A stretch of DNA of 64,000 nucleotides from Rhizomicrobium sp. (lineage in GTDB: Bacteria; Pseudomonadota; Alphaproteobacteria; Micropepsales; Micropepsaceae), in NCBI GenBank assembly GCA_037200985.1, contig JBBCGJ010000001.1:1898756-1962755 (forward strand). Reading direction: 5' to 3'. The notes under the pieces are model-generated. The model ran no database searches. It saw only the letters and a list, made by a program, of their open reading frames with translations, and was not told where the DNA came from. Both the position numbers and the translations under genes were made by a program. Shown in pieces: positions 27,280 through 35,762 of this stretch. The first letter of the stretch is position 1. Every line of letters starts with the position of its first letter.

Positions 27280-29211
27280 CTAATATCGCAAGCCGACGGT
27301 CAGCAGGTTCTGGCTGAAGGCGAACCAGACGGTGGCGAGCGCCGCCAGCGCGATCAGCAGGTCGGTCGCCTTGGTCCACCAGGGCCGCGCCGGGTCCCGG
27401 ATGGCGACCCAGAACTCGGCCAGCGGAACTACGGTGCCCACGACGGCGAAGAGGCCCAGGACCTGGAGCCCGCGGAACAGCCAGTCGATACTGGGCGGCA
27501 GCGCCGCCAACTGCTCGGAGAAAGCCACGACGGCAAGCGGAAAGCCCGCGAGGAAGACCAGGTCGATCAGCGCCACGACACGGGTCAGCCGGTAGAGCAG
27601 CCGGGCCCGGCCCGACAGCGCCAGCGGGCGGTCGTAGCGCCAGCGCAGCACCGCCTTGACCGGCCAGAACAGGACGGTCAGCGACAACATGCCGAGCGTG
27701 AAGGCGAACAGATAGAACTCCCATGCCGCCGCGACGAGCCCGGCGGGCTGGAGCACCAGGATCGGTCCGACGTCGCCCATGCCGATCTGGTCGACGGCGC
27801 CGTCCTTCAGCTTGGCCTGGATCAGGCTCCTGCCGTTCACCTGCTGCCAGACGAAGGGCCGCACCTCGCGCCAGCGCTTGGGCGTGCCCGCGGCGTCGAT
27901 CAGCGTGGAAACGACGAGCGTGTTGTCGGCGTTGCGCGAGATCGCGACCGGCTGGAACATGTTGAGGATGCGCGCGAAGGTCGCATCGCCCCGCCGGCTG
28001 GCGACATAGGCGCCGGCGAGTTTCTCACCATCGGCCCTGGCGGAGGCAAGGGTGGGAAGAGGCGCCGCGCTGGGCGCGGGGAAATAGCGGTTCATGAATT
28101 CGCGCATGAAACCGCCGCGGAGGATCGACACGGCGCGGCCCTGCCCCGCGCTGTTCAGCGACAGGAAGACGCCGGTGTCGGCGTCCAGGATAAGCTCCAG
28201 GTCGGAATGGAACACGCCGGTGTCGCCGCCATGCGCGACGATGGGATGGCCGTTCCGGTCGGCGTGATAGAAGCCATAGGCCATCGGCGGCAGGGCGGAG
28301 AACGGACGCGCGGCGACGCCGTGCATCCGGACCGCCGTCTCCGGCGACAGGATGCGGCCCGCGCCATAGGCGCCGCCCTGCAGATGCGCGATCATGAACC
28401 GCGCGAGGTCGCCGCCGCTGGCGGAGAGGCCGCCGGCCGGCGCCATGGAAATCATCTCGAACGGCGTCGCGGGGCCCGAGGCGCGCTGATAGCCCTTCGA
28501 CATGTCGGCCTTGAGCGCGGCGGGCAGCGGCTGTTCGAAGGTCGCGTGCGTCATCCCGAGCGGCGCGAAGATGTGGCGTTGGATATAGTCTTCGAACGTC
28601 GCGCCCGAGACGCGCTGCACGATATAGCCCGCGAGCGTGGCGCCGTAGTTGGAATAAGCCGGGACCTCCCCGGGCGGGAAGATGCGCAGCGGCAGCGCCT
28701 CCCGGACCACGCGGTCGAGCGGCTCGACGGACTTGGGATCGCCGACCAGGAGCGGTCGGAAGCTGTCCTCGAAGCCCGGCGTATGCGTCATCAGGTTGCG
28801 CATCGTGATGGGCTTGCCGAAGGCCGGCGGAATCTTGAAATCGAGATAGGTGTTGACGTCCGCGTCGAGGTCGATCTTGCCGGCATCGGCGAGCTGCATC
28901 ACCGCCGTCCAGACGAAAAGCTTGGAGACCGAGCCGGGGCGGAACAGCGTGCGCTCCGGATCGACCCGGGCCCGCGTCGCGGTGTCGGAGACGCCATAGC
29001 CCTTCTCGAACAGGACCTGGCCGTCCTTCACCACCACGACCACCGCGCCCGCGATGTCGCCCTGGGCGATGCCGAGCGGAACAAGGCCGTCCGAGAAGGC
29101 TTCGACATCGCTCCGGGTGAGCACCGCGCCGCCCGGGCCCGCCCCGTCCTGGGCGAAAGCCGGCGCCAGGGCGAGGCCGAGCGCCAGCGCCATCCACTGC
29201 ATCGATCTCAT
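27280..29211 (-). CDS. Membrane-anchored serine hydrolase (beta-lactamase family)
   Basis: 643 residues: signal peptide, a beta-lactamase-like domain (about 30-390) with SVSK (Ser94, Lys97) and YSNYGATLAGYIV as the Tyr motif, a linker domain, then four predicted transmembrane helices in the last 160 residues (starting near AAAWEFYLFAFTLGM). This periplasmic catalytic plus membrane tail design occurs in D-aminopeptidase/esterase relatives of unknown substrate. It is divergent from the ABC transporter genes and upstream of sppA. Confidence 0.88.
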   Translation of the reverse strand: MRSMQWMALALGLALAPAFAQDGAGPGGAVLTRSDVEAFSDGLVPLGIAQGDIAGAVVVVVKDGQVLFEKGYGVSDTATRARVDPERTLFRPGSVSKLFVWTAVMQLADAGKIDLDADVNTYLDFKIPPAFGKPITMRNLMTHTPGFEDSFRPLLVGDPKSVEPLDRVVREALPLRIFPPGEVPAYSNYGATLAGYIVQRVSGATFEDYIQRHIFAPLGMTHATFEQPLPAALKADMSKGYQRASGPATPFEMISMAPAGGLSASGGDLARFMIAHLQGGAYGAGRILSPETAVRMHGVAARPFSALPPMAYGFYHADRNGHPIVAHGGDTGVFHSDLELILDADTGVFLSLNSAGQGRAVSILRGGFMREFMNRYFPAPSAAPLPTLASARADGEKLAGAYVASRRGDATFARILNMFQPVAISRNADNTLVVSTLIDAAGTPKRWREVRPFVWQQVNGRSLIQAKLKDGAVDQIGMGDVGPILVLQPAGLVAAAWEFYLFAFTLGMLSLTVLFWPVKAVLRWRYDRPLALSGRARLLYRLTRVVALIDLVFLAGFPLAVVAFSEQLAALPPSIDWLFRGLQVLGLFAVVGTVVPLAEFWVAIRDPARPWWTKATDLLIALAALATVWFAFSQNLLTVGLRY

Positions 29212-29377
29212 CGTCAGTCCCCGCCGCCCGGCACCGTTGTCGCAACACCCTAGACGGGCTTTCGGCCCGGCGAAACCACTGGCAAGGGCTGGGCAAGGTC
29301 CGTAAAATCGAACGACTCAGACGAAAAACGAGCCGCCCCGCGCGGCCCCAGGGAAACGGCGCCGCCAGGCGCCGGAT

Positions 29378-31246
29378 GTGCATTTGACCGCCGCCGATAC
29401 ACAGACACAGCCGCGAACGGCGCGGGGACCGCTCTGGCGACTGATCCCGCTCGTGAACAAACATGGCTGGGCTTTCTGGGGCGGGATGTTCTTCATCTGC
29501 CTCGGCCGCGTGTTCGAGGCGGGGATGCCCCTGTTCGTCCGCCTGGGCGTCAATCGCGTGACGGTCGGCGACGCGCGGCTGCTTTGGCCGGTCCTGGGCA
29601 TTCTCGGGCTCGCGGTGGCGCGTTATGTGACGGTCGCCTATGGGCGGCAGCTCGTGCGGCTGGTCGGCGTGACCGTGACCTACGACATGCGCGAGCGGCT
29701 CTACTGGCATTTCGAATTGCAGGGGCCGCGCTTCTTCGCGCGCTTCCCCACCGGCGACCTGATGGCGCGCGCGATCAACGACCTCAATCTCGTGCGGCAA
29801 TTGATCGGGGTCGGCAGCCGCACGCTGATCGTGCTCGGCTTTTCGGGCCTGGTCGCCTTCGCCTTCATGACGGTGCTGTCGCTGAAGCTGACGCTGTGGC
29901 TGCTGCCGATCATGCCGTTCATCGCCTTCATGGGCTATTTCCTGTCGCGGCGGATTTACCAGCAGTCGACGCTGGTGCAGGAGGGCTTCTCCTCGCTGTC
30001 GGAGTCGGTGCAGGAGAATTTGAACGGCATCCGCACCATCCAGACCCATGCGCAGGAGGATCGCGAGGTCGCGCGCTTCAAGGCGGTGTCGGGCGCCTAT
30101 GCCGACAACTACTTCCGGCTGATGGTGCTGAACGCGGCGCTGAACGCCTGGATGGTGGTGTTCACGGGCCTCGCCGTGATGATCATCATGGGCTTCGGCG
30201 GCTGGCAGGTATTGCGCGGCGAGATGAGCGTCGGCACCTTCACCGCCTTCACGCTCTATCTCGCCATGGCGGTGGCGCCGATCCAGCAATCGGGCCAGAT
30301 CGTCTCGATGTTCCAGCGCGGCTCGTCCGGCGCCGCGCGGCTGTTCGAGATCCTGGACTACGAGCCGGAGATCCGCGACGCGCCGGACGCCGAGCCGCTC
30401 GACAAGATCGGCGGCGACATCCGCTTGCAGCATCTGTCCTACACCTATCCGCGGCGCGCCTCGGCCAAGGATGCACGGGCGACGGACGCGAAGGCGGCGG
30501 CGACCGGCACGGCCGCGCTGAACGACATATCGCTGCATGTGAAGGCGGGCGAGACCATCGCGATCCTCGGCCGCGTCGGATCGGGCAAGTCGACCCTGCT
30601 GCGCTCCATCGTGCGGCTGCTCGATCCGCCGCCGGGCACGATCTATCTCGACGGGCGCGACATCCGCCTCCTGCCGATCGCGCAGGTGCGCGGGCAGATC
30701 GCGCTGGTGCCGCAGGACCCGTTCCTGTTCGCCGACGAACTCGGCCGCAACATTGCCTATGACAATCCGAACCGGCCGGCGGACGAGATCTGGGGCGCGG
30801 CCGAAGCGGCCGACCTGGAAGACACGATCGAGCGCTTTCCCGATCACCTGAAGACGCTGGTCGGCGAGCGCGGCGTGACGCTGTCGGGCGGGCAGAAGCA
30901 GCGCACCAGCCTGGCGCGCGGCCTGATCCGCGATACGCCGGTGCTGCTGCTCGACGACTGTTTCTCGAGCGTCGATACCGAGACCGAGGAACACATCCTG
31001 TCGCGGCTGAAGACGCTGCGCGCCGGGCGCACGACGCTGCTGGTGTCGCACCGCGTCTCCACCGCGCGGCACGCCGACCGCATCTTCGTGCTGGACGCGG
31101 GCCGCATCGCGGAAGCCGGAACGCATGCCGAGCTGATGGCGCTGGGCGGCATCTATGCCCGTTTCGCGGAAGCACAGGGGCGGCGCGAGGAACTGGTGCA
31201 CGAACTCGAGCGCGAGACCGGCCATCCGATCGAGGCGGCGAAATGA
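29378..31246 (+). CDS. ABC exporter half-transporter with degenerate ATP site
   Basis: 622 residues: six-helix exporter domain (about 25-320), then the nucleotide-binding domain with Walker A GRVGSGKST (about 398), signature LSGGQKQR (about 500) and Walker B LLLDDCFSSVD. The catalytic Glu after Walker B is Asp here, while its own signature is canonical. The partner gene shows the opposite pattern, so the two form an asymmetric heterodimer of the BmrC/BmrD or TM287/288 type, probably exporting drugs or lipids. Start is GTG at 29378 with no good ribosome site; a nearby TTG (29384) is possible. Confidence 0.92.
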   Translation: MHLTAADTQTQPRTARGPLWRLIPLVNKHGWAFWGGMFFICLGRVFEAGMPLFVRLGVNRVTVGDARLLWPVLGILGLAVARYVTVAYGRQLVRLVGVTVTYDMRERLYWHFELQGPRFFARFPTGDLMARAINDLNLVRQLIGVGSRTLIVLGFSGLVAFAFMTVLSLKLTLWLLPIMPFIAFMGYFLSRRIYQQSTLVQEGFSSLSESVQENLNGIRTIQTHAQEDREVARFKAVSGAYADNYFRLMVLNAALNAWMVVFTGLAVMIIMGFGGWQVLRGEMSVGTFTAFTLYLAMAVAPIQQSGQIVSMFQRGSSGAARLFEILDYEPEIRDAPDAEPLDKIGGDIRLQHLSYTYPRRASAKDARATDAKAAATGTAALNDISLHVKAGETIAILGRVGSGKSTLLRSIVRLLDPPPGTIYLDGRDIRLLPIAQVRGQIALVPQDPFLFADELGRNIAYDNPNRPADEIWGAAEAADLEDTIERFPDHLKTLVGERGVTLSGGQKQRTSLARGLIRDTPVLLLDDCFSSVDTETEEHILSRLKTLRAGRTTLLVSHRVSTARHADRIFVLDAGRIAEAGTHAELMALGGIYARFAEAQGRREELVHELERETGHPIEAAK

Positions 31247-33120
31247 CCGACGCAACGGTGACGACCGCGCCGCGCCGGCCGAAGGGCGCCTTCGACGACG
31301 ACGTCTACGGCAAGAGCCTCGACGTCGGGCAGGTGCGCCGGTTGCTGCACTGGATGAAGCCCTATCGGGCGCAGGCGATCGGATCGCTGGTGCTGGCGCT
31401 GCTCGCGGCCATCGCCGCGATCATGGCGCCGACGGTGATGAGCCGCGTCTTGGTCGACGGCATCGTGCTGAAGCATCAGGGACCGGAGCTCGCCGATCTC
31501 GGGCAGGAGGCGTTCAACCGCTGGATCGCGGCAAGCCTCGGCACGACGCCGCTGATCGCGGCCTGCATCCAGTACATGCTGTGGATCCTGCTCGCCGCCG
31601 GCCTGGGCCGCGGCTTCGGCATCCTGTTCGGACGGGCGACGCTGAACACGCTGCGCGATCTGCGCTGCGATCTGTTCGAGCATCTGGAGCATCTGCCGTC
31701 CAGTTTCTACGACCGCGTCGCGGTGGGCCGGGTGATGACGCGCGTCGCCAACGACGTCGAGACGCTGTTCGAGCTGTTCGCCGGCTTCGGCCAGCTCGCC
31801 GGGCAGTTCGTGCCGTTCTTCGTCGCCATCACCATCATGGTGACGCTGTCGCCGACGCTGACGCTCGAATTGCTGCCGGTCCTGCCGGTCGCCGGGTTCT
31901 TCACCTGGATGTTCCGGCGCATGTCGCGCCCGCTCTACCGGATCATCCGCATGACGGTATCGCGGCTGAACGAGAATTTGCAGGAGAACCTCTCCGGCAT
32001 CGAGGTCGTGCAGCTTTATGGGCGCGAGAAGATCAACTTCCAGCGCTATTCGGCGATCAACAACGAGAACCGCGCCAGCGAGGGCAAGGCGCTGACAATC
32101 GAGAGCTTCTACGGCCCGTTCATCGACGGCATGAACTATATCGGCATCGCGGTCATCGTGTGGTTCGGCGGCCGTCTCGTGCTGCACCAGCAGATGACGG
32201 TCGGCACGCTGCTGCTGTTCACCCAGTTCCTCGACATGCTGTTCCGGCCCATCGTGGCGATGGGCGAGCAGTGGAACATCGTGTTCCGCGCCATGGCGAG
32301 CGGCGAGCGCATCTTCCAGGCGCTCGACTGGAACGAGGCGCTGAAGCAGCCGGAGCATCCCACGCCCCTGCCCCCCGACCTGCACGGCAAGGTCGAATTC
32401 CGCCACCTGACCTTCGGCTATGTGCCGGAGCATCCGATCCTGAAGGATGTCAGCTTCGACATAAGGCCCGGCGAGCGCATCGCCATCGTGGGGCCGACGG
32501 GCTCGGGCAAGACGTCGCTGATCCGCCTGCTCTGCCGGTTCTACGACGTGCCGGACGGCAGCATCTTCCTCGACGACATCGACATCATGCAGATCAAGCC
32601 GTCGGACATCCGCACGCGGATCGGCGTGGTGCTGCAGGATTTCCACATCTTCTCCGGCACGGTCTACGACAATATCGCGCTCAACGATCCCGCCATCACC
32701 CGCGACGTGGCGGAACGGGCGGCGAAGCTGGTCCATGCCGACCCTTTCATCCGCGCCCTGCCGCAGGGCTACGACACGCCGCTCAACGAGCGCGGACGCA
32801 ACCTCTCCCACGGCCAGCGGCAATTGCTCGCCTTCGCACGCGTGCTGGCGATGAACCCGGAAGTGCTGGTGCTGGATGAAGCCACCGCCAGCATCGACAC
32901 CGAGACGGAACTGGTGATCCAGGACGCGCTTCTGAAGCTGACCGAGGGTCGCACCTCGGTGATCATCGCGCACCGGCTGCAGACCATCAAGGACGCGCAT
33001 CGCATAGTCGTGCTGACCGAAGGGCGAGTGCGCGAAATCGGCACGCACGCGGAGCTGATCGCCAGAGGCGGACTTTATCGAACGCTCTACGAGCTGCAGT
33101 TCCAGGAAGCGGCGCTATAA
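31243..33120 (+). CDS. ABC exporter half-transporter, catalytic partner
   Basis: 625 residues: exporter membrane domain (about 45-345) and nucleotide-binding domain with Walker A GPTGSGKTS (about 417), signature altered to LSHGQRQ (about 520) and Walker B LVLDEATASID with the catalytic Glu kept. Paired with the upstream subunit, the consensus ATP site uses this Walker A/Glu and the other subunit's LSGGQ; the second site is degenerate. It overlaps the upstream stop by 4 bp, so the two are translationally coupled. Substrate unknown. Confidence 0.94.
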   Translation: MTDATVTTAPRRPKGAFDDDVYGKSLDVGQVRRLLHWMKPYRAQAIGSLVLALLAAIAAIMAPTVMSRVLVDGIVLKHQGPELADLGQEAFNRWIAASLGTTPLIAACIQYMLWILLAAGLGRGFGILFGRATLNTLRDLRCDLFEHLEHLPSSFYDRVAVGRVMTRVANDVETLFELFAGFGQLAGQFVPFFVAITIMVTLSPTLTLELLPVLPVAGFFTWMFRRMSRPLYRIIRMTVSRLNENLQENLSGIEVVQLYGREKINFQRYSAINNENRASEGKALTIESFYGPFIDGMNYIGIAVIVWFGGRLVLHQQMTVGTLLLFTQFLDMLFRPIVAMGEQWNIVFRAMASGERIFQALDWNEALKQPEHPTPLPPDLHGKVEFRHLTFGYVPEHPILKDVSFDIRPGERIAIVGPTGSGKTSLIRLLCRFYDVPDGSIFLDDIDIMQIKPSDIRTRIGVVLQDFHIFSGTVYDNIALNDPAITRDVAERAAKLVHADPFIRALPQGYDTPLNERGRNLSHGQRQLLAFARVLAMNPEVLVLDEATASIDTETELVIQDALLKLTEGRTSVIIAHRLQTIKDAHRIVVLTEGRVREIGTHAELIARGGLYRTLYELQFQEAAL

Positions 33121-33122
33121 AA

Positions 33123-33146
33123 AAAGCCCGGCTTTCGCCGGGCTTT
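33123..33146. terminator. Bidirectional intrinsic terminator
   Basis: AAAGCCCGGC (33123-33132) and GCCGGGCTTT (33137-33146) pair over TTTC, with A and T runs on both sides. It lies between the convergent ABC and csbD genes, 3 bp after the ABC stop. Confidence 0.88.
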
Positions 33147-33171
33147 CCGATTTGCGCGAACGCAAGAACCG

Positions 33172-33354
33172 TTAGCTGTCGCGGAGATCGCGAACCGCGT
33201 CCTTCGCGCCGCCGACGGCGTTCTGGACCTTGCCCTTGAGCTTGTCGGTTGCGCCTTCGGCCTGGAGCTTGGAGTCGCCGGTGATCTTGCCGGCGGCTTC
33301 TTTTACGGCGCCCTTGGCCTGGTTGGCGGAACCCTCGATGCGATCCTTGTCCAT
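33172..33354 (-). CDS. CsbD family stress protein
   Basis: 60 residues, nearly all CsbD domain: MDKDRIEGSANQAKGAVKEA, then KITGDSKLQAEGATDKLKGK and a final VQNAVGGAKDAV. Small hydrophilic, predicted disordered or helical, and induced by general stress in many bacteria; molecular function unknown. GGAG lies 7 bp ahead of the ATG at 33354. An EcfG-type promoter (33389-33414) precedes it, in keeping with general stress control. Confidence 0.93.
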   Translation of the reverse strand: MDKDRIEGSANQAKGAVKEAAGKITGDSKLQAEGATDKLKGKVQNAVGGAKDAVRDLRDS

Positions 33355-33388
33355 TGTCGTTCTCCGTTTTTGGGAAATGCAGAGAGGA

Positions 33389-33414
33389 AACGTCCCCCCG
33401 GACGGCGGCGTTCC
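33389..33414 (-). promoter_or_regulatory. EcfG-type general stress promoter for csbD
   Basis: Read on the minus strand: GGAAC (33414-33410), 17 nt, CGTT (33392-33389). This matches the alphaproteobacterial EcfG consensus GGAAC-N16/17-CGTT. The implied transcript start lies about 30 nt ahead of the csbD ATG. Confidence 0.7.
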
Positions 33415-33460
33415 GGGAACCGTCTGCTTATATATTTTGCACTTACGGGAACGGAGCCGC

Positions 33461-33485
33461 GTAACCGAAATCCAGTCCGGCCGAA
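33461..33485 (+). promoter_or_regulatory. SigF-type promoter for msrB
   Basis: GTAACC (33461-33466), 15 nt, CGAA (33482-33485), then about 31 nt to the msrB ATG. The same two boxes at the same spacing precede sigF and msrA in this window. Confidence 0.72.
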
Positions 33486-33516
33486 TTGTCGTATACCGGA
33501 CCAAACGGAGGCCGCC

Positions 33517-33990
33517 ATGACATCGAGACGCAACATCCTGCAAGCCCTGCTGCTGGGCGGCGCCGGCGTCTCGCTGGGCGCGTGGCCGGCCCTGGCCAAG
33601 ACCTATGCGGTGCAGCACACCGACGCCGAGTGGCGCAAGCTGCTGTCGCCCGAGGCTTACCATGTGCTGCGCGAGCAGGGCACGGAAGCGCCCTACACCA
33701 GCCCGCTCCTGAACGAGCACCGCAAAGGTACCTTCACCTGCGCCGGCTGCGCGATGCCCCTGTTCGCCTCGTCGACCAAGTTCGACAGCGGCACGGGCTG
33801 GCCGAGCTTCTGGGCGCCGCTGCCGCGTGCCGTCGAGACCACGTCGGACGACAGCTGGATCGAGAGCCGCACCGAGGTGCATTGCAGCCGCTGCGGCGGT
33901 CATCTGGGCCATGTGTTCGACGACGGCCCCAAGCCGACGGGCTTGCGCTATTGCATGGACGGCGTCGCGCTGGGCTTCAAGCCGGCTTGA
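33517..33990 (+). CDS. msrB: Peptide-methionine (R)-S-oxide reductase, exported
   Basis: 157 residues. A twin-arginine-like signal (MTSRRNILQALLLGGAGVSL) precedes the MsrB domain. Zinc ligands are CAGC and CSRCGG, FDSGTGWPSFWAPL is the substrate pocket, and the catalytic Cys lies in RYCMDGVALGFKPA. It repairs R-methionine sulfoxide, here in the periplasm. CGGAGG precedes the ATG at 33517. A SigF-type promoter lies just upstream, linking it to msrA and sigF about 5 kb away. Confidence 0.94.
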   Translation: MTSRRNILQALLLGGAGVSLGAWPALAKTYAVQHTDAEWRKLLSPEAYHVLREQGTEAPYTSPLLNEHRKGTFTCAGCAMPLFASSTKFDSGTGWPSFWAPLPRAVETTSDDSWIESRTEVHCSRCGGHLGHVFDDGPKPTGLRYCMDGVALGFKPA

Positions 33991-33999
33991 TGACAAGAA

Positions 34000-34096
34000 A
34001 TCGTCATCGCCCGCTTCATGCGGGCGACGCAATTTGGCCGCGAGAAAAACGGGTTGCCCGGACAGGCCTAGCGACAGCGTGGGCCGGGCAATGACG
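34000..34096. repeat. REP-like palindrome pair after msrB
   Basis: First hairpin TCGCCCGC/GCGGGCGA (34007-34014/34020-34027) preceded by GTCA; second TTGCCCGG/CCGGGCAA (34054-34061/34084-34091) followed by TGACG. The outward GTCAT-type ends match the unit at 12896. Probably a dispersed intergenic repeat that also ends the msrB transcript. Confidence 0.6.
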
Positions 34097-34156
34097 CTTT
34101 GGGAGATTTACGACGATCCCGTTGCGCAATTCGAAGCTGTTGTCGACAATACCGTC

Positions 34157-34921
34157 ATGGTGGCTTTCAAATCCCAGGGGCTGACGCTCGCTTATGACGA
34201 CATCGGCGGCCCCGGCGAGGGCCGGCCGATGATCCTGGTCCACGGCTTCGCCTCCAATCGCGCGGAGAACTGGCGGCGGCTCGGCTGGTACGGCGCCTTC
34301 GAACGGCGGCGCATGCGCGTCGTGGCGCTCGACTGCCGAGGCCATGGCGAGAGCGCCAAGCCGCACGATCCGGCGCTCTACGGCCGCGAGAACATGGCCG
34401 GCGACATCCTGGCGCTGATGGACCATCTCGCCATCCCGCGCGCGCATGTTCTGGGATTCTCCATGGGTTCGCGGCTGGCGCTGGCGGCGGCGCTGAGAGC
34501 GCCGGAGCGCTTCGCGACGCTGACGCTGGGCGGCACGGGCGAAAAACTGTTCGAGCGCCGCGAATTGACCGGCAATCCGATGGCCGAGGCGATGGAGGCC
34601 GACGATGTCGAGAGCATCGCGGAGCCGCTGCTGAAAAGCTTCCGCCAGTTCGCCGACGACCAGAAGGAAGACCGCTTCGCGCTAGCGGCGCTGACGCGCG
34701 CCAAGGACGCGCCGTTCACGCGCGAAGAGGTCGCGGGGCTGTCCGTGCCGGTCCTGGCGGTGGCGGGGGCGCGCGACGAGCTCGCCGGCGATCCGGCGCC
34801 GCTCGCCAAGGCGTTTGCCGATGGCCGCGCCGTCGTCATTCCCGGCATGGACCATTTCTCGATCGTCGGCCACGCGCTGTTCAAGGCGACGGTGTTCGAG
34901 TTCCTGGACGGCGGGATCTAG
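34157..34921 (+). CDS. Alpha/beta hydrolase
   Basis: 254 residues with the complete fold: oxyanion motif LVHGFASNRAENW, nucleophile elbow GFSMGS, acid in VAGARDELAG and catalytic His in PGMDHFSIVGH. Probably an esterase or lactonase; substrate unknown. The ATG at 34157 starts the conserved fold (MVAFKSQGLTLAYDD); an in-frame ATG at 34091 lies within the REP-like repeat and is less likely. The thioesterase gene follows 19 bp downstream. Confidence 0.88.
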   Translation: MVAFKSQGLTLAYDDIGGPGEGRPMILVHGFASNRAENWRRLGWYGAFERRRMRVVALDCRGHGESAKPHDPALYGRENMAGDILALMDHLAIPRAHVLGFSMGSRLALAAALRAPERFATLTLGGTGEKLFERRELTGNPMAEAMEADDVESIAEPLLKSFRQFADDQKEDRFALAALTRAKDAPFTREEVAGLSVPVLAVAGARDELAGDPAPLAKAFADGRAVVIPGMDHFSIVGHALFKATVFEFLDGGI

Positions 34922-34940
34922 TTTCGAAACGGGCGGGGGC

Positions 34941-35762
34941 ATGGGCAAGCTTCAGGACAATACCGCATTGGTCGAACGCGACGGCAAGCTCTTCGCCACG
35001 CTGTCGCGCGACTGGGAGATCTGGGGACCGAACGGCGGCTATGTCGCCGCGATCGCTTTGCGCGCGGCGGGGGCGCGGGCGCCGGCGGGACACCGTCCGG
35101 CGACGATTTCGGTGCAGTATCTCTCGGCCGGAAAATTCGCGGAGGCGGAGGCGGTCGTCGAGCCGGCGCGGCAGGGCCGCTCGGCCTGGTGCTTCAACGT
35201 CGCACTGGTCCAGGACGGCAGGCGCTTCCTCCAGGCGCAGGTGTGGACCACCGACCGCAGCGTGGGGCCGAACACCAACGATCTCGCGATGCCGGACGTG
35301 CCCGGACCCGACGCGCTCAAATCCTATGGCGAGCTCGTGCCGCGCCGGAGCGACAAGTGGGAGTTCTTCGACAATTTCGAAGTACGGCCGCTGAAGCTGT
35401 TCACCCGCGAAGACCCGCATCCCGGCGGCGCGGTGGTCCAGGAGTGGTTCCGCTTTTCCGGCTTCGACAGCGGCGGAGGCGCATTCGTCGATTGCGCGCG
35501 GCCGCTGCTGCTGATCGACACGCTGCTATGGCCGGCGCATCATCGCGGCATCCGCAGCGGCTATCCCAATTACATCGCACCCAGCCTCGACGTGTCGGCG
35601 TGGTTTCACGACGATCCCCGCGGCGGCGAGTGGCTGCTGGTCGACGTGCATTCGCCGACCGCCGGCAATGGGCTGATCCACGGCACGGCGCGGGTGTGGT
35701 CGCAGGATGGGCGCCTGCTCGCCACCGGCTCCAGCCATATGCTGGTGACGCCGCGGGGTTAG
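34941..35762 (+). CDS. Thioesterase-like (double hotdog) protein
   Basis: 273 residues resembling acyl-CoA thioesterase II-like proteins: SRDWEIWGPNGGYVAAIALRAAGA at the N-terminus, RPATISVQYLSAGKFAEAEAVVE for the first hotdog helix-strand unit, and a second repeat with ISCAR-like DVSAWFHDD and LIHGTARVWSQDGRLLATGSSHML. It likely hydrolyses acyl-CoA esters. GGGCGGGGG precedes the ATG. Probably in an operon with the alpha/beta hydrolase; overlaps the convergent egtD stop by 4 bp. Confidence 0.85.
   Translation: MGKLQDNTALVERDGKLFATLSRDWEIWGPNGGYVAAIALRAAGARAPAGHRPATISVQYLSAGKFAEAEAVVEPARQGRSAWCFNVALVQDGRRFLQAQVWTTDRSVGPNTNDLAMPDVPGPDALKSYGELVPRRSDKWEFFDNFEVRPLKLFTREDPHPGGAVVQEWFRFSGFDSGGGAFVDCARPLLLIDTLLWPAHHRGIRSGYPNYIAPSLDVSAWFHDDPRGGEWLLVDVHSPTAGNGLIHGTARVWSQDGRLLATGSSHMLVTPRG

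Noticed and set aside
28025..31255. Very long open frame (over 1000 codons) antisense to the serine hydrolase and ABC genes
   Set aside because: High GC makes stops rare in antisense frames. The sense frames carry complete, well-known domains; the antisense product is His/Arg/Gln-rich with no motif. The same holds for long antisense frames over 1139-3559, 21243-24221, 31153-33048 and 40827-43589.
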